DNA of 23,488 nt from an uncultured Clostridia bacterium (GTDB lineage Bacteria > Bacillota > Clostridia > UBA1381), in assembly GCA_910585485.1 (NCBI GenBank), contig CAJUEZ010000028.1:1-23488 (forward strand), read 5' to 3'. Numbering within the stretch: position 1 is the first letter of the stretch; each line of letters starts with the position of its first letter. This document shows, in pieces, positions 1 to 8,305 of the stretch. Made by a program: the position numbers and the translations under genes. The notes beneath the pieces were generated by a model. That model did no database searches. It was not told the origin of the DNA and saw only the letters and a list, made by a program, of their open reading frames with translations.

Positions 1-1
1 T

Positions 2-3000
2 GTCAGCGTCCCGAAAGTGACAATAGAAAAATCACCGGTAGGTAATACATCTGCAGTTGGAGATGAAATAAATCCAATAAAGGTTATAGCGTCATCGGAA
101 AATAATAATTCATTATCATATCAGTGGTACAGAAGTGAAACAGAGGAAAAGAACGGTACTGCGATTACCGGCGCGACAAAAGCTGAATATATACCTGAAC
201 AGGATGGATATTATTATGCTGCGGTATATGTTAAAGATAAAAATAATAAGGTAAGTGAAAGTACATATTCAGATGCCGCACATATAATGATTGGAGATTA
301 TGAGGCTATTAACGGCACAAATGGCTATGATTCTCTAAAAAAAGCAATAGATAATGCACCTGAAAATTCAACGATACGCGTATGCAAGGATATTGAAGTT
401 AATGATAAGATAACAGTGTCAGGAAAGAAATTTACAATAGACGGTCAGGGACATACACTGAGCCGCGGAAATGAGTATAAAAAATCATTTATTCTTATGA
501 CCGATCAATCTGTAATTACATTAAAAAATATTATCTTTGACGGCGGCGCGGTATGGACAGGAGAAGAGGACCCTGTTGTTAAGCGCGGATTAACTAACAG
601 TGGTTTGACGGCTACAGCTCCGTTTATACTGTCATACGCGGGGACTGAGCTTATACTTTCAGACGGCGCGATTATGCAGAATAACTATAATACAGGAACT
701 GTTGGAAATAATGCAGAACAAATCCTTGATGATAACCTGACAGGCGGAGCAATATGGGGCATTGACTCTACTATTACTATGAATGGAGGTGTTATTCGTA
801 ATAATGCGTCAACGGTGTTCGGTTCGGCAATGTATATACGAGGTAACAATTCATCTGTAATAACTATTTATGACGGTGAAATTACAGGAAATAATGGTCT
901 GGAGAAGTCAAGAACCTCTGCGATTTGTGCGGATAATAATACCAGTGTTAATGTTCAGAACGGTATATTTAGTAACAATAAAGGCGGCACTGAAGGCGGA
1001 GTATTCTGGATGGGTAAAAAAACACTTATAATAAGTGGCGGAACATTTGAAAATAACTATTCAGCCGGTAACGGCGGCGTGGTATTTTTCAATCAGGGCG
1101 GTGACGCTGTTAACCTTACGCTGACAAACGGCGTATTCAGAAATAACAGAGCCGCACAGGATGGCGGAGCGTTATTCTGTGGTAATTTAGCAAAAGTTTC
1201 AGGATGTACTTTTGAAAATAATACAGCCGGAAGAAATGGCGGAGCTGTATGGATTAACAAAGAGGCAATTTCTTTAACCAGTAATACATTTACCGACAAT
1301 ACAGCGGTAAATGGCGGAGCTGTATGGTCGGGAAATAATGTTACAACATCAAGTGATAAGTTTATCGGCAACAGTGCTGAAAATGGAGACGCGATTTATA
1401 TAAACGGTAGTCGTCAGCTCACAGTTGGTAATGTTGATACTATTCAGGATATTTATTTACAGACGTTTGTGCCCGTTAAGCTGACAGGTATGAGTTATGA
1501 TAATAAACATCTGTCGATTATTACAGGCGGCGAAATTACTAATGATATGAAAATCGTATATACACAATATGGCCCGCCTGTAGATATTCGCGTAAACGGA
1601 TATAAGGCAGAATATATAAGGGATGAAAGTGGAAGTCTTGTAGGTGAAACTAAAGGTTATCCTATGAAAGCTGTCGTAGCGCTGAGAGTAGTATACAACA
1701 AGGACGGCGGAAAGATTGATGACGAGTGGCAGTATACGATATATAATACAGGTACTCCTTTGAAACTTCCCGAACCGCATAAGGATGGCTATAATTTCGC
1801 GGGCTGGTTTGACAATGCTGAACTTACGGGTACATCAATAACTGAAATCGGCGCAAATGAAACAGAAGACAAGACATTCTGGGCTAAATGGACTGTGGCT
1901 GAATATTCTGTAAACCTGAATGTAAACGGCGGTACAGTTTCAGAGACACTGAACAAATATACATATGGAGAAGGAGCTGTACTTCCTGTTCCTGAAAAGA
2001 GCGGCTACAATTTCGCAGGCTGGTTTGACAATGCTGAATGTGAAGGGGCTATGGTTACGGAAATTACAGCACAAGATTTTGGCGACAAGGAATATTGGGC
2101 AAAATGGGCTGAAAATGGATATTCTGTAACACTTAATGCAAACGGTGGTACACTTGCTGAGAATTTGACTGAATATACCTATGGAGAAGGCGCGGCACTG
2201 CCTGTTCCGTCAAGAGATAATTACACATTTGAGGGCTGGTTTGATAATGCAGAATTTACAGGTACAGCAGTAACAGAAATCAGCGCAAAAGACATGGGTA
2301 ACAAGGCATATTGGGCAAAATGGAAGACAAATGAGTATGTAATAAGATTTGTAAATTATAATGACAGATTATTGCAGAAGGGCAGTGTAGAATTCGGAAA
2401 GCGTCCTGAATATACAGGCTCAATACCGGAGAAGGATGCGGACGATAAGTATTCTTATACGTTTACCGGATGGAGTCCTGCAATCACAACAGTTACAGGT
2501 GATACGACATATACGGCACAGTTCGAAGCTTCTCCAAGGGTTTACAGCTTAATGCTGAATCTTGACGAGGGAATACTTGATAATGAGGAAGAGTATATGC
2601 AATATATATGCGGTACTGGCGTGGCACTTCCTACACCGTATAAAGATGATTTCTATTTTGTAGGCTGGTATGACAATGAGAATTACAGCGGCGAACCTGT
2701 TAATGCTGTAACAGCAGATGATTTTGGCGATAAAGCATTCTGGGCTAAATGGACGCAGGAAGCGCCGCCTGCATTTAAAATAACCTTTGTGAATTATAAC
2801 AATACCGAGCTTTGGAGTGGTGATGTGGAAGTCGGAACGATTCCTCAGTATAACGGCAGTGAGCCGACGAGAGAATCAGATAATAAATATTCATACAGAT
2901 TTATCGGTTGGGATAAGGAACTTTCAGAGGTTACAGAAATAACTACTTATGTAGCGCAGTTTGAGAGAATTCCTATTGCTTATTTTGTAGAATATACAGA

Positions 3001-3259
3001 GGACGGTAACGCGCTGATAGGTTCGCCCGAATCAGGTGAATATGACGTGATATTTGCGGCATATGATTCAGGCGATAAGCTGATAAGCCTTGAAAAGGTT
3101 CATGTGGAATTGTCTGAAAATATGAAAGAAAAGTCTGTAGATTCGCAGAACTTCAGTACGGAAGGAGCCGCAAAGGTAAAGGTTATGCTTTGGGATAGTC
3201 TTGAAAGCATGACACCAAAATGCGCGGCTGTGACAAAGCTTATAAAACTGACACAGTAA
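2..3259 (+). CDS. Large cell-surface protein, beta-helix plus InlB-type repeats (5' end cut by window)
   Basis: The frame stays open to the first bases of the window. The GTG at 17 is only the first possible start codon, so the N-terminus and signal peptide probably lie upstream. Residues are counted from that GTG. Residues 1-95 look like an Ig-like domain (SLSYQWYR, then a GYYYAAVYV strand). Residues about 115-480 are rungs of a right-handed parallel beta-helix, with repeated F-x-NN followed by GGA(V/I/L). Residues about 555-985 hold four InlB/Listeria-Bacteroides repeats with GW(F/Y)DN and (Y/F)WAKW motifs; the first three are spaced exactly 72 residues apart. Two shorter FVNYN...GW...AQFE repeats are interleaved. 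The C-terminal module carries LWDSLESM at about 1058-1065 and has no LPXTG motif or membrane anchor. The likely role is extracellular adhesion or glycan binding; no catalytic site is visible. A terminator follows 72 bases after the stop. Confidence 0.85.
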   Translation, partial: VSVPKVTIEKSPVGNTSAVGDEINPIKVIASSENNNSLSYQWYRSETEEKNGTAITGATKAEYIPEQDGYYYAAVYVKDKNNKVSESTYSDAAHIMIGDYEAINGTNGYDSLKKAIDNAPENSTIRVCKDIEVNDKITVSGKKFTIDGQGHTLSRGNEYKKSFILMTDQSVITLKNIIFDGGAVWTGEEDPVVKRGLTNSGLTATAPFILSYAGTELILSDGAIMQNNYNTGTVGNNAEQILDDNLTGGAIWGIDSTITMNGGVIRNNASTVFGSAMYIRGNNSSVITIYDGEITGNNGLEKSRTSAICADNNTSVNVQNGIFSNNKGGTEGGVFWMGKKTLIISGGTFENNYSAGNGGVVFFNQGGDAVNLTLTNGVFRNNRAAQDGGALFCGNLAKVSGCTFENNTAGRNGGAVWINKEAISLTSNTFTDNTAVNGGAVWSGNNVTTSSDKFIGNSAENGDAIYINGSRQLTVGNVDTIQDIYLQTFVPVKLTGMSYDNKHLSIITGGEITNDMKIVYTQYGPPVDIRVNGYKAEYIRDESGSLVGETKGYPMKAVVALRVVYNKDGGKIDDEWQYTIYNTGTPLKLPEPHKDGYNFAGWFDNAELTGTSITEIGANETEDKTFWAKWTVAEYSVNLNVNGGTVSETLNKYTYGEGAVLPVPEKSGYNFAGWFDNAECEGAMVTEITAQDFGDKEYWAKWAENGYSVTLNANGGTLAENLTEYTYGEGAALPVPSRDNYTFEGWFDNAEFTGTAVTEISAKDMGNKAYWAKWKTNEYVIRFVNYNDRLLQKGSVEFGKRPEYTGSIPEKDADDKYSYTFTGWSPAITTVTGDTTYTAQFEASPRVYSLMLNLDEGILDNEEEYMQYICGTGVALPTPYKDDFYFVGWYDNENYSGEPVNAVTADDFGDKAFWAKWTQEAPPAFKITFVNYNNTELWSGDVEVGTIPQYNGSEPTRESDNKYSYRFIGWDKELSEVTEITTYVAQFERIPIAYFVEYTEDGNALIGSPESGEYDVIFAAYDSGDKLISLEKVHVELSENMKEKSVDSQNFSTEGAAKVKVMLWDSLESMTPKCAAVTKLIKLTQ
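1681..2965 (+). repeat. Tandem InlB-type repeats inside the surface protein gene
   Basis: The TGGTTTGA/TGGTATGA core recurs at 1805, 2021, 2237 and 2666. The first intervals are exactly 216 bases (72 codons); the last is 429 bases because a shorter FVNYN repeat intervenes. Repeats 1 and 2 are almost identical at DNA level around GGCTGGTTTGACAATGCTGA, which suggests recent duplication or gene conversion. The order is long-long-long-short-long-short. Confidence 0.85.
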
Positions 3260-3331
3260 GTGGGTCCATATATTAAATAGACGCTACAATAATGTCGTAG
3301 CACAAACCCTATATCCAATAGCTTTTTTATT

Positions 3332-3375
3332 AGAACAGTATCACAAAGTATATTTATGTGATACTGTTCTTTTTT
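3332..3375 (+). terminator. Rho-independent terminator of the surface protein gene
   Basis: A perfect 14-base-pair stem (3332-3345 with 3357-3370, arm AGAACAGTATCACA) encloses an 11-base loop and is followed at once by a run of T. It lies 72 bases after the surface protein stop. Read from the other strand the arm is followed by an A-rich tract, so it acts only on the + strand. Confidence 0.9.
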
Positions 3376-3381
3376 AAACCA

Positions 3382-3661
3382 TACAGTAGGACATGCCAAT
3401 ATCAAAACCACTATAGAAACATATATGCACATTGAATATGAGGACAAGCAGATATCCATTAAAATGATTGAAAAAAAGACGTAGAAAACTATAAAAAGAA
3501 CTGCTTCACAGAATTGTCTAAAAACAGTTTTTATTTCATAAGTGGTCAAGTCACTGCCACTGTGTAAATGTACCAAATCAGGGAATCGCATAGATAAGCC
3601 ATCTAAAGGGGATAGATTTACAAATATAAATCCAAGTACGATAAATCGCTCTTTATTATAC
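3382..3661 (-). pseudogene. Possible gene remnant: hydrophobic, AgrB-like C-terminal fragment
   Basis: Between the DUF6873-like stop (3662) and the + strand terminator, one minus-strand frame reads like the end of a membrane protein. It has a hydrophobic stretch, FIFVNLSPLD, a polar segment with DLTTYEIK, then two further hydrophobic segments of about 20 residues. That order resembles the C-terminal half of AgrB-type peptide proteases, where a (A/S)P(V/L)D motif lies between membrane helices. There is no start codon or ribosome binding site: an in-frame TAG lies just upstream inside the neighbouring gene. If real, it is a decayed fragment. The AgrB link is a pattern impression only, and the frame could be coincidental. 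The rest of 3260-3661 shows only the terminator. Confidence 0.3.
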
Positions 3662-4375
3662 TTAGACCTGTAAATTTGATATAATTGAACCAATATCTTC
3701 TAATATACCTTCCTTAAGTTCATATAACTCTACATCTTGCTTTTTGCAAAACTCTTTTATTACATCTCCATCAGGATGAGTATTTATACTTCCGTTGACT
3801 GCGAGAATATTTTTTTCTATGAGCCCTGTCGCTCCGCCTATAAATCCGTAATTCATATTACGTAGCTTTATATATCCTGCGTTTATTTTCAGTGTATTTA
3901 TATTTTCCTTTAATGCCGTCCTCGCAATTCCTTCATCAGAAGTTATTATTGAGTTATTGTTTACAATACAAATATTGCATTTACTATACCCTTGGTTTAC
4001 GTTCAGAATTGTCTGTGACATAGATTGGTATTCCGTGAGAATTTCTATCGCCGTAGAACCGGTATTACAAATCACAAAATTACCAAATGATGCGGTATTA
4101 TAAGCAATGTCCTGCGGATACGTACTGTCAAGCGCCGCAGAGCCTTTTATAATATCAAATTCAACAGGCAGCCATTTTTTATAATGCAAATAAGCTTCAG
4201 GCGCGCAAATAAAACGGTTATTGCCTAAATAATGTATCTGCATATCTGCATGAGAAGCAATGCCATCATACAGATTAGCCAGTAATTTTGTTGGTATAAC
4301 CGTTAATCCAATCTTTTCAAGACTATATATGGTTTTATCATCTGATCTGCAATCTGCAATCACTATTCTTTCCAT
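3662..4375 (-). CDS. DUF6873 family GME-fold protein
   Basis: A 237-residue cytosolic protein with the conserved blocks I associate with the clostridial DUF6873 family, which has a guanidine-modifying-enzyme (arginine deiminase-like) fold. The blocks are a central YPQDIAYNTASFGN, then NVNQGYSKCNICIV, IITSDEGIA, YGFIGGATG and a C-terminal NTHPDGDVI. The conserved Cys in QGYSKC and the His-Pro-Asp are plausible active-site residues by analogy, but the substrate of this family is unknown to me. A GAGGAG ribosome binding site lies 12 bases before the ATG. The gene follows the M20 amidohydrolase by 48 bases on the same strand, which suggests it is the last gene of the yunB-ligA-amidohydrolase unit. 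Confidence 0.7.
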   Translation of the reverse strand: MERIVIADCRSDDKTIYSLEKIGLTVIPTKLLANLYDGIASHADMQIHYLGNNRFICAPEAYLHYKKWLPVEFDIIKGSAALDSTYPQDIAYNTASFGNFVICNTGSTAIEILTEYQSMSQTILNVNQGYSKCNICIVNNNSIITSDEGIARTALKENINTLKINAGYIKLRNMNYGFIGGATGLIEKNILAVNGSINTHPDGDVIKEFCKKQDVELYELKEGILEDIGSIISNLQV

Positions 4376-4423
4376 GATATGTAAAATCTCCTCAAAAATA
4401 ACGAGTTGGTTTACATAATATTA

Positions 4424-5605
4424 TTATGGTAAACTTACCCCCTCTAAAGTATCTAAAAAATCAACCGCTACCTGTGCAAGTATTGCGCTTCCAATCGGTA
4501 AGGCGTTCTCATCAGCTTTAAATTTCGGGCTGTGAATGGGATACGTTGCTCCGATATCGACATTCCCAACACCTAATTTAAAATAAGACGCAGGTACTTG
4601 CTCTCCAAAGTATGCAAAATCATCACCTGCCATAGACGGCATATCAAGAATTGTCACATTATTTATGCAGCTTAATTTTTTTGCGCTTTTTGTAACTATT
4701 TCATTTAGTTTTTTATCATTTATAACAGGCGGAAACAGAATATTAAAGTTAAAATCAAGTTCAGCTCCAAAGCGTTTTGCTGTATCATTTGCTGTATCAC
4801 GCAGTAAGTCTATAAGCTTTTTTCGCGTTTTCGGATCAATAGAACGCGCCGTTCCTGTCATAACCGCGGTATCAGGTATTGCGTTTCGGCAGCTGCCGCC
4901 GTTTATTGAGCATATGGTGACAACGCACGGAAGATTGTACTTTTGCGGTAATTCATGATATTTTCTTAGAATTTCCGCGCAAACAGATAACGGATTGACG
5001 CATTTTTCAGGATAAGCGCCGTGACCTCCTATGCCATGAACAATTATTTCAAAATCGTCAGGCGAAGCCATAATCGGACCATCTTTTATTTGTATATTTC
5101 CCGTAGGTTCAAGCGGTTCAACATGCAGAGCAAACGCTCCGTCTACTCGAGGATTTTCCATAATTCCCTCATTTATCATCGGAAGCGCTCCCCCGTCCCC
5201 TTCTTCAGCCGGCTGAAACACCAGTTTAACGTTTCCGTTTATATTATCCTTAATTGTGTTTAATATTTTTGCCGCTCCAAGCAGACATGCGGTGTGAATA
5301 TCATGTCCACAAGCATGCATATATCCATCGCGTTCAGATTTTGGCTCAAAATCACTTTCATCTTTTATTGGAAGTCCATCTATATCCGCACGCAAAAGAA
5401 CAGTTCTATTACTGTTTTTGCCGTTTATAGTAACAACAGTGCCTGTGTTTGCGGCTGTGGTATATATAATATGGTATTCATCAAGTTTTTTTCGGATAAA
5501 TTCCGCCGTTTTCATTTCTTCAAAGGATGTTTCAGGAATTGTATGGAGTTTTCGGCGGATTGAGATAAGTTCATCCTTTAATTCAAAGGCTAATTTTTCA
5601 ATCAT
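4424..5605 (-). CDS. M20 family amidohydrolase (N-acyl-amino-acid deacylase / hippurate hydrolase type)
   Basis: A 393-residue two-domain M20D metallopeptidase-like hydrolase, full length for the family. It is predicted to remove acyl groups from N-acyl amino acids in the cytosol; the exact substrate cannot be read from sequence (N-acetyl-diaminopimelate, hippurate and indole-acetyl conjugates are all used in the family). Visible metal-site motifs are RADIDGLP (72-79), HACGHDIH (97-104, with Cys99 and His101), PAEEGDGG (132-139), His161, and a C-terminal HSPKFK. The dimerisation lid lies at about 180-290. The start overlaps the ligA stop as ATGA, so translation is probably coupled. GAGGAG lies a few bases upstream. 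Confidence 0.9.
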   Translation of the reverse strand: MIEKLAFELKDELISIRRKLHTIPETSFEEMKTAEFIRKKLDEYHIIYTTAANTGTVVTINGKNSNRTVLLRADIDGLPIKDESDFEPKSERDGYMHACGHDIHTACLLGAAKILNTIKDNINGNVKLVFQPAEEGDGGALPMINEGIMENPRVDGAFALHVEPLEPTGNIQIKDGPIMASPDDFEIIVHGIGGHGAYPEKCVNPLSVCAEILRKYHELPQKYNLPCVVTICSINGGSCRNAIPDTAVMTGTARSIDPKTRKKLIDLLRDTANDTAKRFGAELDFNFNILFPPVINDKKLNEIVTKSAKKLSCINNVTILDMPSMAGDDFAYFGEQVPASYFKLGVGNVDIGATYPIHSPKFKADENALPIGSAILAQVAVDFLDTLEGVSLP

Positions 5606-7587
5606 TTTATCATCTCCTCAAAATCCTGTTCTGATATTACCTTGACACCGAGTGAATTGGCTTTATCAAGCTTACTTCCCGCTTCTGTGCCTGCAAGAAC
5701 GTAGCTTGTTTTTTTCGAAACGCTTGACGAGGTTTTTCCGCCATAATTCTCAATAATGGCTCCGGCTTCGTTTCTTTTATATTTTTCCAGCGTACCCGTC
5801 AAAACAAACGTAAGTCCTTCAAACCGTTTATCAACAATGTCGTTTTCGCTTTCATCAATACAATTAACGCCCGCATTCTCAAGTTTTTTGATAAATTCAA
5901 TAGTCTGCGTTTCATTGAAAAACTTCACAACGGATTCTGCCATTTTTGCGCCTATATCATCTATTTGCGTCAGTTCATCTGCTGTAGCATTACGCAGATT
6001 ATCCAGTGTTTTATATTGCGCCGCAAGAGTTTTTGCCGCTTTTTCACCTATCAATCTTATTCCAAAAGCATTTATAAGTCTGTAGAGCGGGTTGGTTTTG
6101 GATTTTTCTATAGCGTTAATCAGATTTTGCGCTGATTTTTCGCCCATTTTATCCATATCGGCAATATCCTCGGCCTTTACATAATATAAATCTGCCGCTG
6201 TTTCTATAAATCCTCTGTCGAGCATTTGTTCTATGATAGACGGTCCTAACCCTTCTATATCCATAGCTGTTCTTGAAACGAAGTGTATAATATTTCTCAT
6301 GCGCTGCGCGGGACAATTCAGTCCGGTGCACCTATAAGCGGCTTCACCCTCTTCCCGAACTATTTCCGCTCCACATTCAAGACAATGCGAGGGCATTTCA
6401 AATTCTTTTTCATCTCCGCTGCGCTTGTCCTTTATAACCTCAACAACAGCGGGAATAATATCTCCTGCTTTCTGAATAACAACCGTATCACCAATGCGTA
6501 TATCCTTTTCACGTATATAATCAAGATTATGAAGTGTAGCGCGCGATACGTTAGAACCCGCAATATGAACAGTATCAAGTATTGCGAGCGGTGTTATAAC
6601 CCCGGTTCTGCCCACCTGAACCTTTATATCACGAATGACTGTTGTCTGTTTTTCAGCGGGATATTTATAGGCGATTGACCATCTCGGAAATTTAGATGTA
6701 TTGCCTAATAGTTCTCTTGATGCAATGTCATTTACTTTTATAACCGCGCCGTCTATGTCAAAATACAAATTACCGCGCTCTTCTCCTATTTCTATAACTC
6801 TGCTGTATGCCTGTTCAATCGTATCGTACGCTTTTTCATCAAGAATTGTTTTAAAACCTTGTTCTTTTAAAAATTCAAGACCTTCCGTGTGCGAGTGTAT
6901 CTCTTTACCCTGAATTTGCTGAATGTTGAAGACAAAAATATCAAGATTTCTCTTCGCTGCTATTTTAGGGTCAAGCTGTCGCAAAGAACCTGCCGCGGCA
7001 TTCCGGGGATTCGCAAATAACGCTTGGTCTGTCGCCTCAAGAATACTGTTGATTTTCTCAAAATTATCGCGTGAAAGAAACACTTCTCCTCTAACTTCTA
7101 AATAAGGTATTGTATCTTTTAACACAAGCGGTATTGATTTAATAGTTTTTAAGTTTTGGGTAACATCTTCACCGGTTATGCCATCGCCTCGAGTGGAGCC
7201 TCGGACAAATTCTCCGTTTTCATATTCAAGAGAAACCGAAAGACCATCTATCTTCTGTTCTACAACGTACTTTGCATTTGGAACAACCGCTTTTACACGT
7301 CTGTCAAAATCAAGTATTTCTTCTTTCGAAAAAGCTTTTTGCTGACTGAGCATAGGCACATCATGACGAACCTCATTAAACCCCTTTACCGCTTCGCCGC
7401 CTACACGAACTGTCGGAGAATTATTTTTCTTGTACTGTGGATACTGTTCTTCAAGCGATTCAAGTTCTTTAAGCATAGAATCGAAATCGAAATCTGAAAT
7501 TTCAGGAGAATCTTCAACATAGTATTTATGGTTGTGGTAATTTATTTCTTTTATAAGGTCTTCAATTCTTTTTTCTATATCGTTCAT
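5602..7587 (-). CDS. ligA: NAD-dependent DNA ligase LigA
   Basis: Essential ligase that seals nicks during replication and repair using NAD+. Numbered from TTG 7590 (662 residues), the order is domain Ia (YHNHKYYV), the adenylation domain with nucleophile Lys113 in EQKIDG, TRGDGITGEDVTQN, NPRNAAAGSLRQ, an OB fold, a four-Cys zinc finger (CLECG and CTGLNCPA, about 403-429), helix-hairpin-helix motifs and a C-terminal BRCT domain (about 588-662). Two starts are adjacent, TTG at 7590 and ATG at 7587. I chose the ATG, though the GAAAGG site is spaced acceptably for both (10 and 7 bases). The gene begins about 15 bases after yunB and overlaps the amidohydrolase start by four bases. Confidence 0.97.
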   Translation of the reverse strand: MNDIEKRIEDLIKEINYHNHKYYVEDSPEISDFDFDSMLKELESLEEQYPQYKKNNSPTVRVGGEAVKGFNEVRHDVPMLSQQKAFSKEEILDFDRRVKAVVPNAKYVVEQKIDGLSVSLEYENGEFVRGSTRGDGITGEDVTQNLKTIKSIPLVLKDTIPYLEVRGEVFLSRDNFEKINSILEATDQALFANPRNAAAGSLRQLDPKIAAKRNLDIFVFNIQQIQGKEIHSHTEGLEFLKEQGFKTILDEKAYDTIEQAYSRVIEIGEERGNLYFDIDGAVIKVNDIASRELLGNTSKFPRWSIAYKYPAEKQTTVIRDIKVQVGRTGVITPLAILDTVHIAGSNVSRATLHNLDYIREKDIRIGDTVVIQKAGDIIPAVVEVIKDKRSGDEKEFEMPSHCLECGAEIVREEGEAAYRCTGLNCPAQRMRNIIHFVSRTAMDIEGLGPSIIEQMLDRGFIETAADLYYVKAEDIADMDKMGEKSAQNLINAIEKSKTNPLYRLINAFGIRLIGEKAAKTLAAQYKTLDNLRNATADELTQIDDIGAKMAESVVKFFNETQTIEFIKKLENAGVNCIDESENDIVDKRFEGLTFVLTGTLEKYKRNEAGAIIENYGGKTSSSVSKKTSYVLAGTEAGSKLDKANSLGVKVISEQDFEEMIK

Positions 7588-7602
7588 CAATAAAAATCCT
7601 TT

Positions 7603-8253
7603 CTATTCAACAGCCGCGGTTATATTACCGCTGCCGTAATAATCCGGAGTATCTCCTACGATTATAGTCTCTGTAAGAAGAGTTGATGTTTTAACTGTAT
7701 CGGCTTTTGAATACGCAATTCCGACAAATGACATTTGAATAGAAACATCAAGGTATAATTTATGCTTAACCTGATTTATTCCGACTGATTCAAATGCTTC
7801 GTTAAAATCTGTGTTTACAATGCTGACAGGATATATTCTTATCGGTATTTTAGGTCCCAGTCCCGCCAGAAAATAAAAGTTTGTAGCGCTTCCGAGAGGC
7901 ACATACACAGTGTCAGATTGTCGGGCTTCTATATTATTTTGTATAGACTGAGTTATGTCAGCCTTAAGTTTATTAATTTTAACGGTGTCTGTTTCTATTG
8001 CTTTTATATTGTTGCCAGAATTCTCTATTATTTTAGCCAAACTTTGATATTCCTCTTTTGAGAATACTTCATTAATCGAATCGTTGACAACGGAATTTGC
8101 AATATTATTTGAATATACCCCGGCATACTCAAAAAATGCCGGCTGAAGCTTACCGATAATCACACACACCAATATTACAGAACACGTCAAAACAAGAAAA
8201 GCAACTATTCCCTTCCCTTTGCGTCTTCTTGAACGCGATAAACCAAGTCTCAT
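7603..8253 (-). CDS. yunB: Sporulation protein YunB-like
   Basis: A 216-residue protein with a basic N-terminus (RSRRRKGKG), one membrane segment at about 15-34, and an extracytoplasmic domain with the YunB signature: GSATNFYFLAGLGPKIPIR, then FNEAFESVGINQVKHKLYLD and a late TETIIVGDTPDYY. In Bacillus subtilis YunB is a mother-cell sporulation protein needed for normal spore formation, with unknown biochemistry. Its strong ribosome binding site (GGAGGGG, five T, then ATG) overlaps the 3' arm of the thrS terminator hairpin, so translation may be limited when the hairpin forms. No separate promoter is obvious in the 52 bases before it. It appears to head the yunB-ligA-amidohydrolase unit. Confidence 0.85.
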   Translation of the reverse strand: MRLGLSRSRRRKGKGIVAFLVLTCSVILVCVIIGKLQPAFFEYAGVYSNNIANSVVNDSINEVFSKEEYQSLAKIIENSGNNIKAIETDTVKINKLKADITQSIQNNIEARQSDTVYVPLGSATNFYFLAGLGPKIPIRIYPVSIVNTDFNEAFESVGINQVKHKLYLDVSIQMSFVGIAYSKADTVKTSTLLTETIIVGDTPDYYGSGNITAAVE

Positions 8254-8255
8254 AA

Positions 8256-8291
8256 AAACCCCTCCCCGACACTGTATATTATGTCGGGGAG
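8256..8291 (-). terminator. thrS terminator hairpin overlapping the yunB ribosome binding site
   Basis: A 10-base-pair G+C-rich stem (8262-8271 with 8282-8291; CTCCCCGACA) encloses a 10-base loop. On the minus strand it is followed by GGG and five T. It lies 14 bases after the thrS stop. The 3' arm and the bases just after it make up the Shine-Dalgarno sequence of yunB. Confidence 0.85.
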
Positions 8292-8305
8292 TAAATTTTT
8301 GTTAC

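Noticed and set aside
1093..1371. Minus-strand open frames inside the surface protein gene
   Set aside because: They mirror the repetitive beta-helix coding sequence and have no start signals.
3100..3693. 197-codon minus-strand open frame taken as one gene
   Set aside because: Its C-terminal part runs antisense through the surface protein gene and the terminator, and its start is a TTG inside the DUF6873-like gene. Only the middle segment is kept as a possible remnant.
4403..4435. Inverted repeat GTTTAC...GTAAAC around the amidohydrolase stop
   Set aside because: The stem is AT-rich, has a bulge and no T tail on the minus strand, so it is not a convincing terminator.
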